Translations under genes and position numbers: made by a program
The notes under the pieces: generated by a model
Seen by the model: only the letters and a program-made list of their open reading frames with translations
What the model was told of the DNA's origin: nothing
Databases searched by the model: none
Shown here: positions 52,626 through 61,381 of the stretch, piece after piece
How positions within the stretch are numbered: the first letter of the stretch is position 1
Layout of the letters: each line of letters begins with the position of its first letter
NCBI RefSeq assembly: GCF_025639885.1
Contig: NZ_CP106737.1
Span: 178,242-242,241, forward strand
Direction: 5' to 3'
Origin: Roseovarius pelagicus
Lineage (GTDB): Bacteria > Pseudomonadota > Alphaproteobacteria > Rhodobacterales > Rhodobacteraceae
Length of the DNA: 64,000 nt

Positions 52626-53406
52626 GGCATTGCCAAGTTGTTTGCCGTTTTTGACTTGGGTAACAGTTGAGGCATGAAAATACCGCCGTCAATGCTGCGC
52701 CTGAAGGGCTTTCGTTTTCCGCGCGAGATCGTCGCCCATGCGGTCTGGGCCTACCATCGCTTTGCGCTCAGCACCGCGGATGTCGAGGACCTGTTGGCGG
52801 AGCGCGGCGTCATCGTCAGCCGCGAAGCCATTCGCCTTTGGGTCAACCGGTTTGGTGCGCATTTCGCCGCCTGCATCCGCCGGGACCGGCCGCGCCCTAA
52901 CGACAAATGGCACCTAGACGAGGTCGTGCTCCCGATCAACGGCGTGAAGCACTGGCTCTGGCGGGCCGTCGATGGCAACGGTGATACTCTCGACATTCTT
53001 GTGCAAACACGCCGCAATGCCAAAGCCGCCAAGCGATTTCTGACAAGGCTGATCGCTCAATTCGGCCAGCCAAGAGTCGTCATCGCCGACAAGCTGCGCA
53101 GCTACATCAGGCCGATCGCTCAGCAAGCTCAAGGCGCCGATCACCGAGCCCACAAGGGCCTTAACAACCGGATCGAAGGAAGTCATAGGCCGACGCGGCG
53201 ACGAGAGAAAATCATGGGCCGGTTCAAGTCGCCCAGACAGGCACAGCGTTTCCTTGCCGCACATGACCAGATCAACACGATCTTTAAACTCCGCCGGTAT
53301 CGCCTCACCGCCACATCCTATCGCCACGCCCCGGGCAGATGCATTCAGCCTGTGGGCAGACTATGCCGCCGAAATGAAACCATGACTTGCCAAACGTAGA
53401 CAAATC
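52626..53406 (+). mobile_element. IS6-family insertion sequence, copy 2 (right end missing)
   Basis: It begins with GGCATTGCCAAGTTGTT (52626-52642), identical to copy 1, and follows copy 1 in inverted orientation for about 780 bases with few changes. The last about 30 bases, including the right terminal repeat, are missing because IS66 copy 2 is inserted at 53407. It is thus nested: older IS6, then this IS6, then IS66. Confidence 0.93.
52674..53399 (+). pseudogene. IS6-family transposase, frameshifted C-terminus
   Basis: Identical to the transposase at 4132-4842 up to about residue 219 except at one or two positions (for example Leu for Pro in KPRRYRL). Near 53329-53335 copy 1 reads GCCTGGGC and this copy GCCCCGGGC, one base longer. 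The last 17 or so residues are therefore replaced by an unrelated tail. The DDE core is complete, but the protein is probably impaired and the element cannot move alone without its right end. Confidence 0.85.
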
Positions 53407-53505
53407 GTAACCGTGCCATTGGCACCGCCTGCCTGAGCTTAGGGCTTTGATCTAAGAGACGTGTTTAATGACGTCACTAATGACGTCTCTTAAACGGGGT
53501 GTGTT

Positions 53506-53886
53506 ATGCGGGGCGAAATTCTTGGGGCTGAACGGCGGCGTTTCTGGCATGACGATGACAAGCTGGAAATTGTCATGTCGGTTGGAGTCGATGGGGCGAG
53601 CGTGACCCAGGTGGCGCAGCGCCATGAGATTAGGCGGCAACAGATTTATGCGTGGCGGCATGACCTGAAGAAGAAAGGGCTTTGGTCGCCTGACGGTGGC
53701 GCTCTTTTTTATCCAATGGATATCCCGGTTCAGGTTGCGGTTCCTGCGCCGCAGTTGCCTGTCCCGGACGTGCCTCCGCCGACTGCAGTTGAATTGCGTC
53801 TGCGAGATGGTCGTTGTTTGCATTTTGACAGTACGATGAATCCGGTCGCGCTGACACGATTGATCCGAGCGGTAGACGCGGCGTGA
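53506..53886 (+). CDS. tnpA: IS66 TnpA (OrfA)
   Basis: 126 residues. An HTH region (VTQVAQRHEIRRQQIYAWRHDLKKKG) lies near residues 29-54, and a proline-rich linker leads to a C-terminal part ending LTRLIRAVDAA. It is the first of the three IS66 transposition genes, with unknown exact role. It overlaps tnpB by 4 bases (GTGA). It is identical to the visible part of copy 1. Confidence 0.93.
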   Translation: MRGEILGAERRRFWHDDDKLEIVMSVGVDGASVTQVAQRHEIRRQQIYAWRHDLKKKGLWSPDGGALFYPMDIPVQVAVPAPQLPVPDVPPPTAVELRLRDGRCLHFDSTMNPVALTRLIRAVDAA

Positions 53887-54230
53887 TTGGTCCGGGAACT
53901 GGAGTTCGGGTTTATCTGGCTTGTGGCGTTACGGATATGAGGAAGGGCATCGCGGGCCTTTCCACACTGACGCAGGATGTGCTGCGGCAAAAGCCTGCCA
54001 GTGGTGCCGTGTTTGCGTTTCGTGGGCGTCGAGGTGATCGGATCAAGTTGCTGTATTGGGATGGCCAAGGTTTTTGCCTCTATTACAAGGTGCTGGAACG
54101 TGGTCGTTTCCCGTGGCCAAGCTCTCAAGACGGGGCTGCGCGGCTGACATCAGCACAGTTGGCAATGCTCTGGGAGGGGATCGACTGGCGGCGTCCGGAT
54201 TGGGGTGTGCCGCCTGCGCGTGTGGGGTGA
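53883..54230 (+). CDS. tnpB: IS66 TnpB (Orf2-like)
   Basis: 115 residues from GTG 53883, the IS66 Orf2 family size. The conserved core is VYLACGVTDMRKGIAGLSTL, FAFRGRRGDRIKLLYWDGQGFCLYYKVLERGRF and the closing LAMLWEGIDWRRP. It is required for IS66 transposition but is not the DDE enzyme. A 62-base gap separates it from tnpC. Confidence 0.95.
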   Translation: MIGPGTGVRVYLACGVTDMRKGIAGLSTLTQDVLRQKPASGAVFAFRGRRGDRIKLLYWDGQGFCLYYKVLERGRFPWPSSQDGAARLTSAQLAMLWEGIDWRRPDWGVPPARVG

Positions 54231-54292
54231 TTTTGCGTCGATATTTACGTTATTTTTATGGTGGCCAGGCCCAATTTTTGGTAATCAAGCGC

Positions 54293-55928
54293 ATGTCAAA
54301 ACCTGCTGAAAACCTCCCCGATGACCCCGCTGTATTGAGAGCGATGATCGCGGAATTGCAGGCTGAAAACACTCGGATTGAGATCGAGAACGCCAAGATG
54401 TCGGCGACGCTGCGGGTCCATGATCAACTGGTTCGGGCGCTTCGCTTGCGGATCGCCAAGTTGCAGAAACTGGCCTTCGGAAAATCTTCGGAGAAGGTCG
54501 AACGCGAGATTGAACAGTTGGAACTGGCGCTCGAAGATCTGTTGGTTGCCGTGGCCGAAGACGACGATGCGGCCATCGATGAAGGGCAGGACGAACCAGC
54601 GGCTGATGAGCCCACTGCGCCCGCCTTACGCCGCCGCCCACGTGTATCTGATGCGACCCTGCGGGAACGGCGGGAGCTTGATCCTGGAACCTGCTGTCCT
54701 GACTGTGGCGGTGATTTACGTGTGGTGGGAGAGGATGTCAGCGAATTGCTCGACATGATCGCGGCGCAGATGAAGGTAATCCAGATCGCTCGCATCAAGA
54801 AATCTTGCCGTCGCTGCGAAAAGATGGTGCAGGAGCCTGCGCCAAGCCGCCCGATCCCGGGCAGCATGGCTGGTCCAAACCTGTTGGCGCACATACTGGT
54901 CTCGAAGTTCGACGATCACCTTCCCCTTTATCGTCAGCACGAGATCTTCGTGCGCATGGGCGCGGACATCCCCGAAAGCACGCTGGTCGGCTGGTGCGGC
55001 CGCGCCATGAAGACCCTGTCGCCGCTGATCGAACGGATCGAGGCTGACATCATGGGCAGCGATCTGCTGCACGCTGACGACACGCCAATCCGGGTGCTGG
55101 ATCGTTCTTTGCGTGACAAAGGATTGGGCAAAGGGGTCAGGCAAGGCCGGATCTGGGCCTATGTGCGGGATCAAAGGCCTTGGGCGGGGTCGTCTCCACC
55201 GGGGGCTGTCTATCGGTTCGCACCAGACTGGAAAGAAGAGCATGTCCTGAGCCATCTGGTCAACGCGCGCGGCATTCTGCAAGCGGACGGTTATAAGGGC
55301 TATGCAAAATTATACGAGCCTGAAGCCAATGGTGTGCCGCGTTTGCGCGAAGCGGCATGTTGGGCGCATCTACGGCGTGACTTCCATGATTTTTGGACCT
55401 CGACCAAGTCCGAGATCGCCCGCGAGGCGCTCGACCGGATCGGTAAGCTCTACGACATTGAGCGTGACATCAATGGCCAGCCCGCTGACGTCCGCCATGC
55501 CGCGCGACAAAAGTTGAGCCACCCGCAAGTCGAAACCTTCTTTGCCTGGTCCGAACAGCAGCTTCTGCGCATTCCCGGCAAAAGCGATCTGGCCAAAGCC
55601 TTCAGGTATGGGTTGGGCCGCAAGGATGCCTTCAGCCTGTTCCTGACCGACGGGCGTGTGGCCATCGACAACAATCCAGCCGAGCGCGCGCTGCGTCCGA
55701 TTGGGATAGGACGCAAGAATTGGCTTTTTTGCAGGAGCCGACACCGGCGCGGAAACCTTGGCGCGGGCCATGACGGTCATCGAAACGGCCAAGCTCAATA
55801 GCCTCGACCCGCAAGCCTATCTCGCCGACATCCTGAACCGCATCCACGATCACAAGAACAACCGGCTGGATGAACTGTTGCCATGGAACTGGGAACCGCT
55901 GGCCGTTGCCCATCAAGAGGCCGCTTGA
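54293..55928 (+). pseudogene. tnpC: IS66 TnpC transposase, frameshifted near the 3' end
   Basis: ATG 54293 starts a coiled-coil N-terminus (AMIAELQAENTRIEIENAKM), then a zinc-finger-like CCPDCGGDL region and the DDE domain (LLHADDTPIRVLD, ILQADGYKGYAKLYE, AIDNNPAERALRPI). At 55725-55730 a T6 run shifts the frame after GRKNWLF. Reading one base fewer restores the normal IS66 tail (GADTGAETLARAMTVIETAK) to a TGA at 55926-55928. As read, the product ends at 55801 with a wrong tail. The shift removes only the last 60 or so residues, but these include a conserved segment. Confidence 0.88.
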
Positions 55929-56224
55929 TGGCAGCCATCACCCATGTCCGCGCCATCGACTACGTTGCCAAAATGCTGGGCGAGGATGTCGAGCTTCTCG
56001 AAGCCATCATCTCCAACGACGACAACCTCACCTACGGCAACATCATCAACGTTTATGCCGGTGCGGACGAAACCGTCACCGCGCTGACCGACGACGGCAT
56101 CGAGGAGCTGAAAGACATGATCCGCGACGCCCGTATGACCTCCGAACTCTGGCATGAGTTCCTTGAAGACTTCGTAGATGACGCCGAACTTGTCGCCCGC
56201 ATCAAAGACAAATCACCGCGGTAA
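55928..56224 (+). CDS. Fourth gene of the IS66 element, small acidic protein of unknown function
   Basis: 98 residues, starting at the ATG that overlaps the restored tnpC stop (TGATG), a sign of translational coupling. The ORF ends 15 bases before the element's right terminus, so it belongs to the element and not to the host. The sequence is acidic and helical (AKMLGEDVELLEAIISNDDNLTYGN, DDGIEELKDMIRDAR, LWHEFLEDFVDDAELVARI). I recognise no domain. A transposition accessory factor or a passenger are both possible. Confidence 0.75.
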   Translation: MAAITHVRAIDYVAKMLGEDVELLEAIISNDDNLTYGNIINVYAGADETVTALTDDGIEELKDMIRDARMTSELWHEFLEDFVDDAELVARIKDKSPR

Positions 56225-56239
56225 CAATGGGGCGGTTAC

Positions 56240-56247
56240 ATTCTTCG
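56240..56247. repeat. Separated half of an IS66 8-bp target duplication
   Basis: ATTCTTCG directly follows the IS66 copy-2 right end. It is the reverse complement of the 8-mer next to copy 1 (353-360). The cyclase stop codon lies just 1 base beyond it. Confidence 0.8.
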
Positions 56248-56248
56248 A

Positions 56249-57199
56249 TCACCAAAGTGCCACTGGGTTAATGATCATTTGCACTGTTCCCTCCACTCGT
56301 GGCTGGCCGAGGACAAACATGAACTCCACGACATCCTCAGCTGCGAGGGGGCCTGTATTCATGCCTTCAAGAATATATATTCCGTTTTCCTTGGGCAAAA
56401 TCACGTGTTCGTAATGCAATTTGTCGCCTGCGACGGCAGGTGAAACGCCAACCCCGCAGGTATCCGAACCAACCGCCATGACGTCCTGCCTTGCCAAATA
56501 CTCCGCAGCGTCATTGGTAATTCCCGGCTCGCCTGCCATAAAGGCTACGGGGTCAGACGTCATCTTGCTGTCAACCCAACCGGTATGGAACAGAACCACA
56601 TCGCCTTTGCCGATCTTAACGCCGCTTTTTTGCTCTGCGTCCTTGATGTCTTGCGCGGAAATTCCCCGACCTGCCTCAAGCGGGTCACCGCCAAAGAAGC
56701 TTACCATGTCAAACAGAACTCCACGCCCGACGAGCGGCGGAATGTTGTGAACACTCATTGCCGTGGCGCCGGTGATCGAGGCAAATTCCCGCGCATCGTT
56801 GCGGTTGTAGTGGTGTCCATCCAGACCGAAGTGAGACAGACCATCAATCTGCGAGCCGATCCCAAGCCACAATTGAATGACATCATCATTGTAGGTTGCC
56901 GGATATCCCCAATCCAGGGCTTCCCCCATTGTTGTCCAGGCTGCACGATCTGAAGCGCCAAGCTACGCGGGCCAAATGCGGGGCTTTCGGAGTTGATCGT
57001 CAGACCGAGCGGCATGCTCTTGCCTTCCTTCACAAGTTTGACTGAATCAAGAACCTGTTGCGGGCCGACGTGATTGGCGGCCCCGATTTCATCGTCAGCC
57101 CCCCCATTTCGATGGCTCGCAATCTTGCGCGTTCGCAGCACCGCCTGCAATCACTGCAAACGCCACGACCGACATGATATTTCTGAATTTACTTTGCAT
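56249..57199 (-). pseudogene. Exported cyclase-family protein (kynurenine formamidase-like fold), two frameshifts
   Basis: From ATG 57199 the frame reads a Sec signal peptide (IMSVVAFAVIAGGAANAQD) and CEPSKWG, then a G7 run (57099-57105) causes an early stop. One base fewer gives the normal DDEIGAANHVGPQQVLDSVKLV. At a G5 run (56923-56927) one extra base is needed to pass from QPGQQWG to EALDWGYPATYNDDVIQLW. The rest is the cyclase family core with GSQIDGLSHFG (metal-site region) and MAVGSDTCGVG. The two indels cancel in total length (316 codons). The enzyme would be a periplasmic metal-dependent hydrolase. Last gene of the Liv operon. Confidence 0.82.
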
Positions 57200-57281
57200 T
57201 TCTGTCACTCTTATTTCTCCTTGTTTTTCAACCTCTGGAAAACCCGGAACCACTTAATTCTTTGAAAATTCTTGCATCTGA

Positions 57282-58436
57282 TCAGCGCGGTACCGTATAT
57301 TTCGTGATGGCTTCGCTGTTGAAAGAGATGCCAAAACCCGGCTCGTCCGGCACCGCCATGTAGCCGTCAGTGATCTTTGGAAACCCGTCGGGCAGCTGCC
57401 AAAGCAACGGGTCTCGCGTGCGGTTGGCAAAGATTTCAACAAACAAGGCATGAGGGTTTGCGGCCATCAGGTGCACCGCGATCTGCGGTTCTTCGTGATG
57501 CGCCATCTGGACATTCATGAATCCAGCCATTGCAGCCACTTTTTGCCATTCAGTGACGCCGCCGCAGAGGGTGCAATCCAGATTTAGGATGTTGATATCG
57601 CCATGCTTAATCAGATCGCGGCAAGCACGGCCGCTGATTTCGCCCTGGCCGACATTGATCGGGATATTGGTCTTGGTGGCCAGCAAACGGTGGCCATCGA
57701 TTTGATCATACCATTTTAGCGGCTCTTCCATCCATCGGACGTTCAAATTTTGCTGTTCAAGCGCGACGCAAAATTCTATGGCATCCAACGGATCCCAACC
57801 CTGGTTTGCGTCAACCGTCAGCACAAAATCCTCACCTCCGGCCAAGCGTGCCGCGCGCACCCTCGCCAGGTCTTCCTCCAGGGACACTCGCCCGACCTTC
57901 ATCTTTATGCCGATACATCCGGCATCCTTCACCTGGTTCACTTCCTCGGCGATGGCGGTGCAGGGATCTGATCCATTGTCAGGGTAATAGCCACCAATGG
58001 AAATCACCGGCACGCTTTCGCGGCAGCCGCCCAGAAGCTTGTACACTGGAACTCCGTAAAGCTTGCCACGAGCGTCCCACATGGCGTTATCGACGGCGCT
58101 GATGGCCTGCATGATGATGCCACGTGGATGCATGTCCAATTGGTGCAAACCACGATTTCCCAAATCCAGCGGATGGCGGAACATCAGCTCCCAAAGACGC
58201 TGAAAATCCCGCACGTCCTGACCTGCCAAAAGCGGCGCAAACTCATCTTCGATGACCGCGACAATTTCTTTCTGGGTATGGAATTCGTCGCCGCCATAGA
58301 TTTCGCCGACGATCCCGTTTTCCAAATGAACCCTCGTGATGATCGTGGGGCGCGACGTAACCTTGTATGTACCGCCGCTGAATTCGCGGGACAGGTTCAT
58401 GTCGAGGGCGATACAATCAATATGGGCGATCTTCAT
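57282..58436 (-). CDS. Mandelate racemase/muconate lactonizing enzyme family protein (enolase superfamily)
   Basis: 384 residues with a full set of superfamily residues: catalytic GIKMKVG (Lys-x-Lys), metal ligands DANQG, WMEEP and NVGQGE, and AHHEEPQIAVH late in the barrel. It is an MLE/MR-type enzyme, probably acting on a carboxylate derived from the imported compound. It lies 76 bases after the lyase-family gene and 82 before the cyclase gene. It is only distantly related to the protein at 2704-3927. Confidence 0.88.
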   Translation of the reverse strand: MKIAHIDCIALDMNLSREFSGGTYKVTSRPTIITRVHLENGIVGEIYGGDEFHTQKEIVAVIEDEFAPLLAGQDVRDFQRLWELMFRHPLDLGNRGLHQLDMHPRGIIMQAISAVDNAMWDARGKLYGVPVYKLLGGCRESVPVISIGGYYPDNGSDPCTAIAEEVNQVKDAGCIGIKMKVGRVSLEEDLARVRAARLAGGEDFVLTVDANQGWDPLDAIEFCVALEQQNLNVRWMEEPLKWYDQIDGHRLLATKTNIPINVGQGEISGRACRDLIKHGDINILNLDCTLCGGVTEWQKVAAMAGFMNVQMAHHEEPQIAVHLMAANPHALFVEIFANRTRDPLLWQLPDGFPKITDGYMAVPDEPGFGISFNSEAITKYTVPR

Positions 58437-58512
58437 GAGATATTCCTTGCTTGTGTGCTGTCGGTCTCGCGAAACGTGGACACGTCATAGATAATTGGGG
58501 ATTGATTAGGCA

Positions 58513-59907
58513 TCAGCTCTGCGCGTGCGGGTCTCTTGCAAGACTTTGCACGCGATCGACGATATCGCCGGAGTGGCCGAGATAGTTTTCAGGCGCCAAC
58601 AGAGCATCAATTTTCTGACGCGAGAGATGCACGGACACTTCAGGCATGTCAGACAGGGCTTCGGCCAGGTCGATTTTGCGGTCGCGCGTGTCGCGAAAGG
58701 CGCTATAAATGAGTTTGTAGGCTTTCTTGCGTCCAATCTTTGCGCCCAGTGCCATCATGACGGCCTCGGCAGAAATGCCGCCCTCGCTGATTGCCAGATT
58801 GGCCGCCATCCGGTCGGGATGAACCACAAGATTGTCCAACAGGTTGTCAGCATGTGACAGCGCAGCGGAAATATTCAAGAAAACTTGCGGTATCGCGTGC
58901 CATTCGGCGTGCCAGGGGCCGGTCGCGCGTTCAAAGTCGGTGCAAACTGCCTCCATCATGATGCCGGCATTCTGGCGCACGATGCGCCCGGTGCCGATAA
59001 TCATCTCGCACAGAATGGGGTTGTGCTTTTGCGGCATCGTGCTGCTGGACCCGCGCTCAGCTGCATATTCCTCTGAAACTTCGCCAATCTCGGTCATCAT
59101 CATGATCGACACATCTGTCGCTATCTTGCTGAGAGTGCCTGAGATAAGGCCAATAAGATTGACCCCCTCAGCCAGTGAGTCGCGCATGGCATGCCAAGGA
59201 CACGGTGCCGTATACAGACCCAGTTCCCGCATCAATTCTTCATGTATCGTTAGGCCTTCGGGATGCAGAGAGGCAAGTGTGCCCGCTGCACCGGCGAACT
59301 GACCCTGAAGAACCCGTGCGCGCATCTCGCTCAGTCGGTCCAGATGGCGCAGCACTGCGGATTGCCAGACGGCACATTTATATCCGAAGCTGACTGGCAA
59401 GGCGTGCTGAAGGTGGGTGCGGCCCGGCATCGGCGTGTCGCGGTGTTCCGTGGCCAGATGCCCGAGATGGGTGTTCACACCTGTCAGCGCGGTTTCAACC
59501 TGGTTGAATGCGTCACGTATTTGCATCACCACAGCGGTATCCATAATATCTTGTGTCGTGGCGCCCCAGTGAACGTATTGTCCGGCGTTCCCCGGGCATG
59601 AATCCGCGATTTGATTCACCACGCCAACGATGGGATATCCAACGTTGTTGGCCGAAATCCGCAGGGCCGCGGTGTCGATGTCGAGCCTGGCAATCGTTTG
59701 CTGGATAACCTGTGCGGCGTCACCTGGGATGATACCCAACTCGCCTTGTACTTTTGCCAGTGCCGCTTCGATGTCCAGATAACGCGCGATTGTTCCTGCG
59801 TCCGAAAAAATGTCGCGCATTGGCTCGGTGGCGAACATATCGCCAAAAATCGCGGAATCCACCAGCGCGGCAGGAGAGCGGTCGATACTCGGAGGTTTGG
59901 TGGCCAC
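58513..59907 (-). CDS. Adenylosuccinate lyase/fumarase superfamily enzyme (3-carboxymuconate cycloisomerase-like)
   Basis: 464 residues, the PcaB size. The superfamily signature is GSSSTMPQKHNPILCE (flexible catalytic Ser loop), and the second conserved region is VHWGATTQDIMDTAVV with TPMPGRTHLQHALPVSFG. Members eliminate fumarate or cycloisomerise 3-carboxymuconate. The pairing with an MLE-type enzyme suggests a lactone/muconate-like or aspartate-adduct substrate. It is 4 bases after livF, so in the transporter operon. Confidence 0.87.
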   Translation of the reverse strand: MATKPPSIDRSPAALVDSAIFGDMFATEPMRDIFSDAGTIARYLDIEAALAKVQGELGIIPGDAAQVIQQTIARLDIDTAALRISANNVGYPIVGVVNQIADSCPGNAGQYVHWGATTQDIMDTAVVMQIRDAFNQVETALTGVNTHLGHLATEHRDTPMPGRTHLQHALPVSFGYKCAVWQSAVLRHLDRLSEMRARVLQGQFAGAAGTLASLHPEGLTIHEELMRELGLYTAPCPWHAMRDSLAEGVNLIGLISGTLSKIATDVSIMMMTEIGEVSEEYAAERGSSSTMPQKHNPILCEMIIGTGRIVRQNAGIMMEAVCTDFERATGPWHAEWHAIPQVFLNISAALSHADNLLDNLVVHPDRMAANLAISEGGISAEAVMMALGAKIGRKKAYKLIYSAFRDTRDRKIDLAEALSDMPEVSVHLSRQKIDALLAPENYLGHSGDIVDRVQSLARDPHAQS

Positions 59908-59910
59908 GAT

Positions 59911-60609
59911 TCAGACTCCCAACAATTCGTGTTTAAGTTTTTCGTCCTGAGCAATCTCCTCGCTGGTCTTTTCCTCAGTGATGTAGCCGTGATCGTAGAT
60001 ATAGCAGCGCTCGGCCAAGCTGAGCGCCGCACCCACATTTTGTTCGACCAGCAAAACGGTCATCTTCTCGCGCTTGAGGTTGGAGATGATCTCGACCAGA
60101 TCCTCAACAATAACGGGCGCAAGACCCTCGGTCGGCTCATCCAGCATCAGAATGTCGGGGTTGCCCATCAGCGCGCGTGCGATCGAGAGCATCTGTTGTT
60201 CGCCGCCGCTCAGGTTGCCACCGTCACGTCCGGCAATCTGGCCCAATTTGGGAAACACCCCATAAACCCTGTCTACAGTCCAGTTTGCGGCGCCATCAGG
60301 GGCAGTTTTCCTGCCCAGTTTGAGGTTTTCCTCGACCGAGAGGGTCGGAAAGATGCGCCGCGAATCCGGGACGAAACCAACACCGGCCTTGGCGACACTA
60401 AAGGCCTGCTTGCCGTTCAGCGGCTTCCCCTTGAACAAGATGTCACCGGTGTTCTTGACCAGGTTCATGATGCTCAACAGGGTCGTTGTCTTGCCTGCGC
60501 CGTTGCGCCCCAGAAGAGCGACACATTCGCCCTCCTCGACTTTCAGCGATATGCTGAAGAGCGCCTGCGCGCGGCCGTAAAATGCGTCTACATTCCGCAA
60601 TTCAAGCAT
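59911..60609 (-). CDS. livF: Branched-chain-type ABC transporter ATPase (LivF-like)
   Basis: The start is at 60609 (MLELRNVDAFYG), overlapping livG by 8 bases; 232 residues. Walker A is GRNGAGKTT, the signature LSGGEQQMLSIARAL and Walker B ILMLDEPTEGL. LivF and LivG drive HAAT-type importers that take up branched-chain amino acids, amides, urea or aromatic acids. Confidence 0.93.
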   Translation of the reverse strand: MLELRNVDAFYGRAQALFSISLKVEEGECVALLGRNGAGKTTTLLSIMNLVKNTGDILFKGKPLNGKQAFSVAKAGVGFVPDSRRIFPTLSVEENLKLGRKTAPDGAANWTVDRVYGVFPKLGQIAGRDGGNLSGGEQQMLSIARALMGNPDILMLDEPTEGLAPVIVEDLVEIISNLKREKMTVLLVEQNVGAALSLAERCYIYDHGYITEEKTSEEIAQDEKLKHELLGV

Positions 60610-61381
60610 TTTCTGACACCTTTCGCTTGTCGGCTCCGTCAAAACTCTTGCCGAGATAGGCCTCGCGAACCGCAGAATTCTGCTGGATCTCGGCAGGCGC
60701 GCCATCAGCTATCAGGCGACCGTTCTGCAACACCAGAACTCTCTGGGAAATTTTCATCACCACCGACATGTGGTGCTCCACCAGTACCACCGTCAGTGTC
60801 TCGGCAAGCTCTTCTATGAAGTCGCTCATCCGGCCGGTCTCGTACATCCCGAGCCCGCTCATTGGTTCATCGAGCAACAGCACTTCAGGATTGACCCCCA
60901 GTGACAAGCCGATTTCCAGCTGCCTGCGGTGACCGTGCGACATCTCGTCTGCGGGAGTGCTTCGGAAATCCTTCAGATGCACGGCCTCCAGCAAGCGCTC
61001 GACCTCCTCCTCAACGGCGGTAAAACCTTCTTCGCGCGACAGCATACGCCAGGGATTGCCCCGCAGCCGTTGCACCGCGATGCGCAGATTCTCCATGACT
61101 GTCAGCTGATCAAAGACGTTGAGCACCTGAAACGTGCGCGTCAGACCCATCTGCACTTTGGCGTGGATCGGCAATTGCGTTATGTCCTCATCCTTGAAGA
61201 AAACGCTGCCTGACGAGGGCGGGTGGAATCCGGTCAGCAGGTTGAAAAACGTGGTCTTCCCTGCCCCGTTCGGCCCAATAACCGAGGTCAGACATCCCTT
61301 TTCGAATGCAACGCTGACATCATCGACCGCGCTGAATGATCCAAATTTGACGCCCAGGTTTCTTGCTTCGAGTATACTCAC
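60602..61381 (-). CDS. livG: Branched-chain-type ABC transporter ATPase (LivG-like)
   Basis: The start is GTG at 61381 (SILEARNLGV), overlapping the livM stop as GTGA with GAGGTGG upstream; 259 residues. Walker A GPNGAGKTTFFNLLTG, then SHGHRRQLEIGLSL in place of the usual LSxG signature, and Walker B VLLLDEPMSGLG. The signature begins with Ser-His rather than Leu-Ser-Gly, an unusual but recurrent variant among LivG relatives. Confidence 0.92.
   Translation of the reverse strand: MSILEARNLGVKFGSFSAVDDVSVAFEKGCLTSVIGPNGAGKTTFFNLLTGFHPPSSGSVFFKDEDITQLPIHAKVQMGLTRTFQVLNVFDQLTVMENLRIAVQRLRGNPWRMLSREEGFTAVEEEVERLLEAVHLKDFRSTPADEMSHGHRRQLEIGLSLGVNPEVLLLDEPMSGLGMYETGRMSDFIEELAETLTVVLVEHHMSVVMKISQRVLVLQNGRLIADGAPAEIQQNSAVREAYLGKSFDGADKRKVSENA

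Larger units (their letters stand above)
53407..56239 (+). mobile_element. IS66-family element, copy 2 (complete, 2833 bp)
   Basis: Left end GTAACCGTGCCATTGG and right end reading inward GTAACCGCCCCATTG match at 13 of 15 positions. It contains tnpA, tnpB, tnpC and a fourth small gene. The 8-mers just outside differ (GACAAATC at 53399-53406, ATTCTTCG at 56240-56247), so there is no ordinary target duplication. ATTCTTCG matches the flank of copy 1 instead. Confidence 0.93.

Noticed and set aside
55725..55730. Programmed ribosomal frameshift in tnpC
   Set aside because: The T6 run is not in the phase of a -1 slippery heptamer, and IS66 tnpC is normally one unbroken frame; a one-base insertion is simpler.
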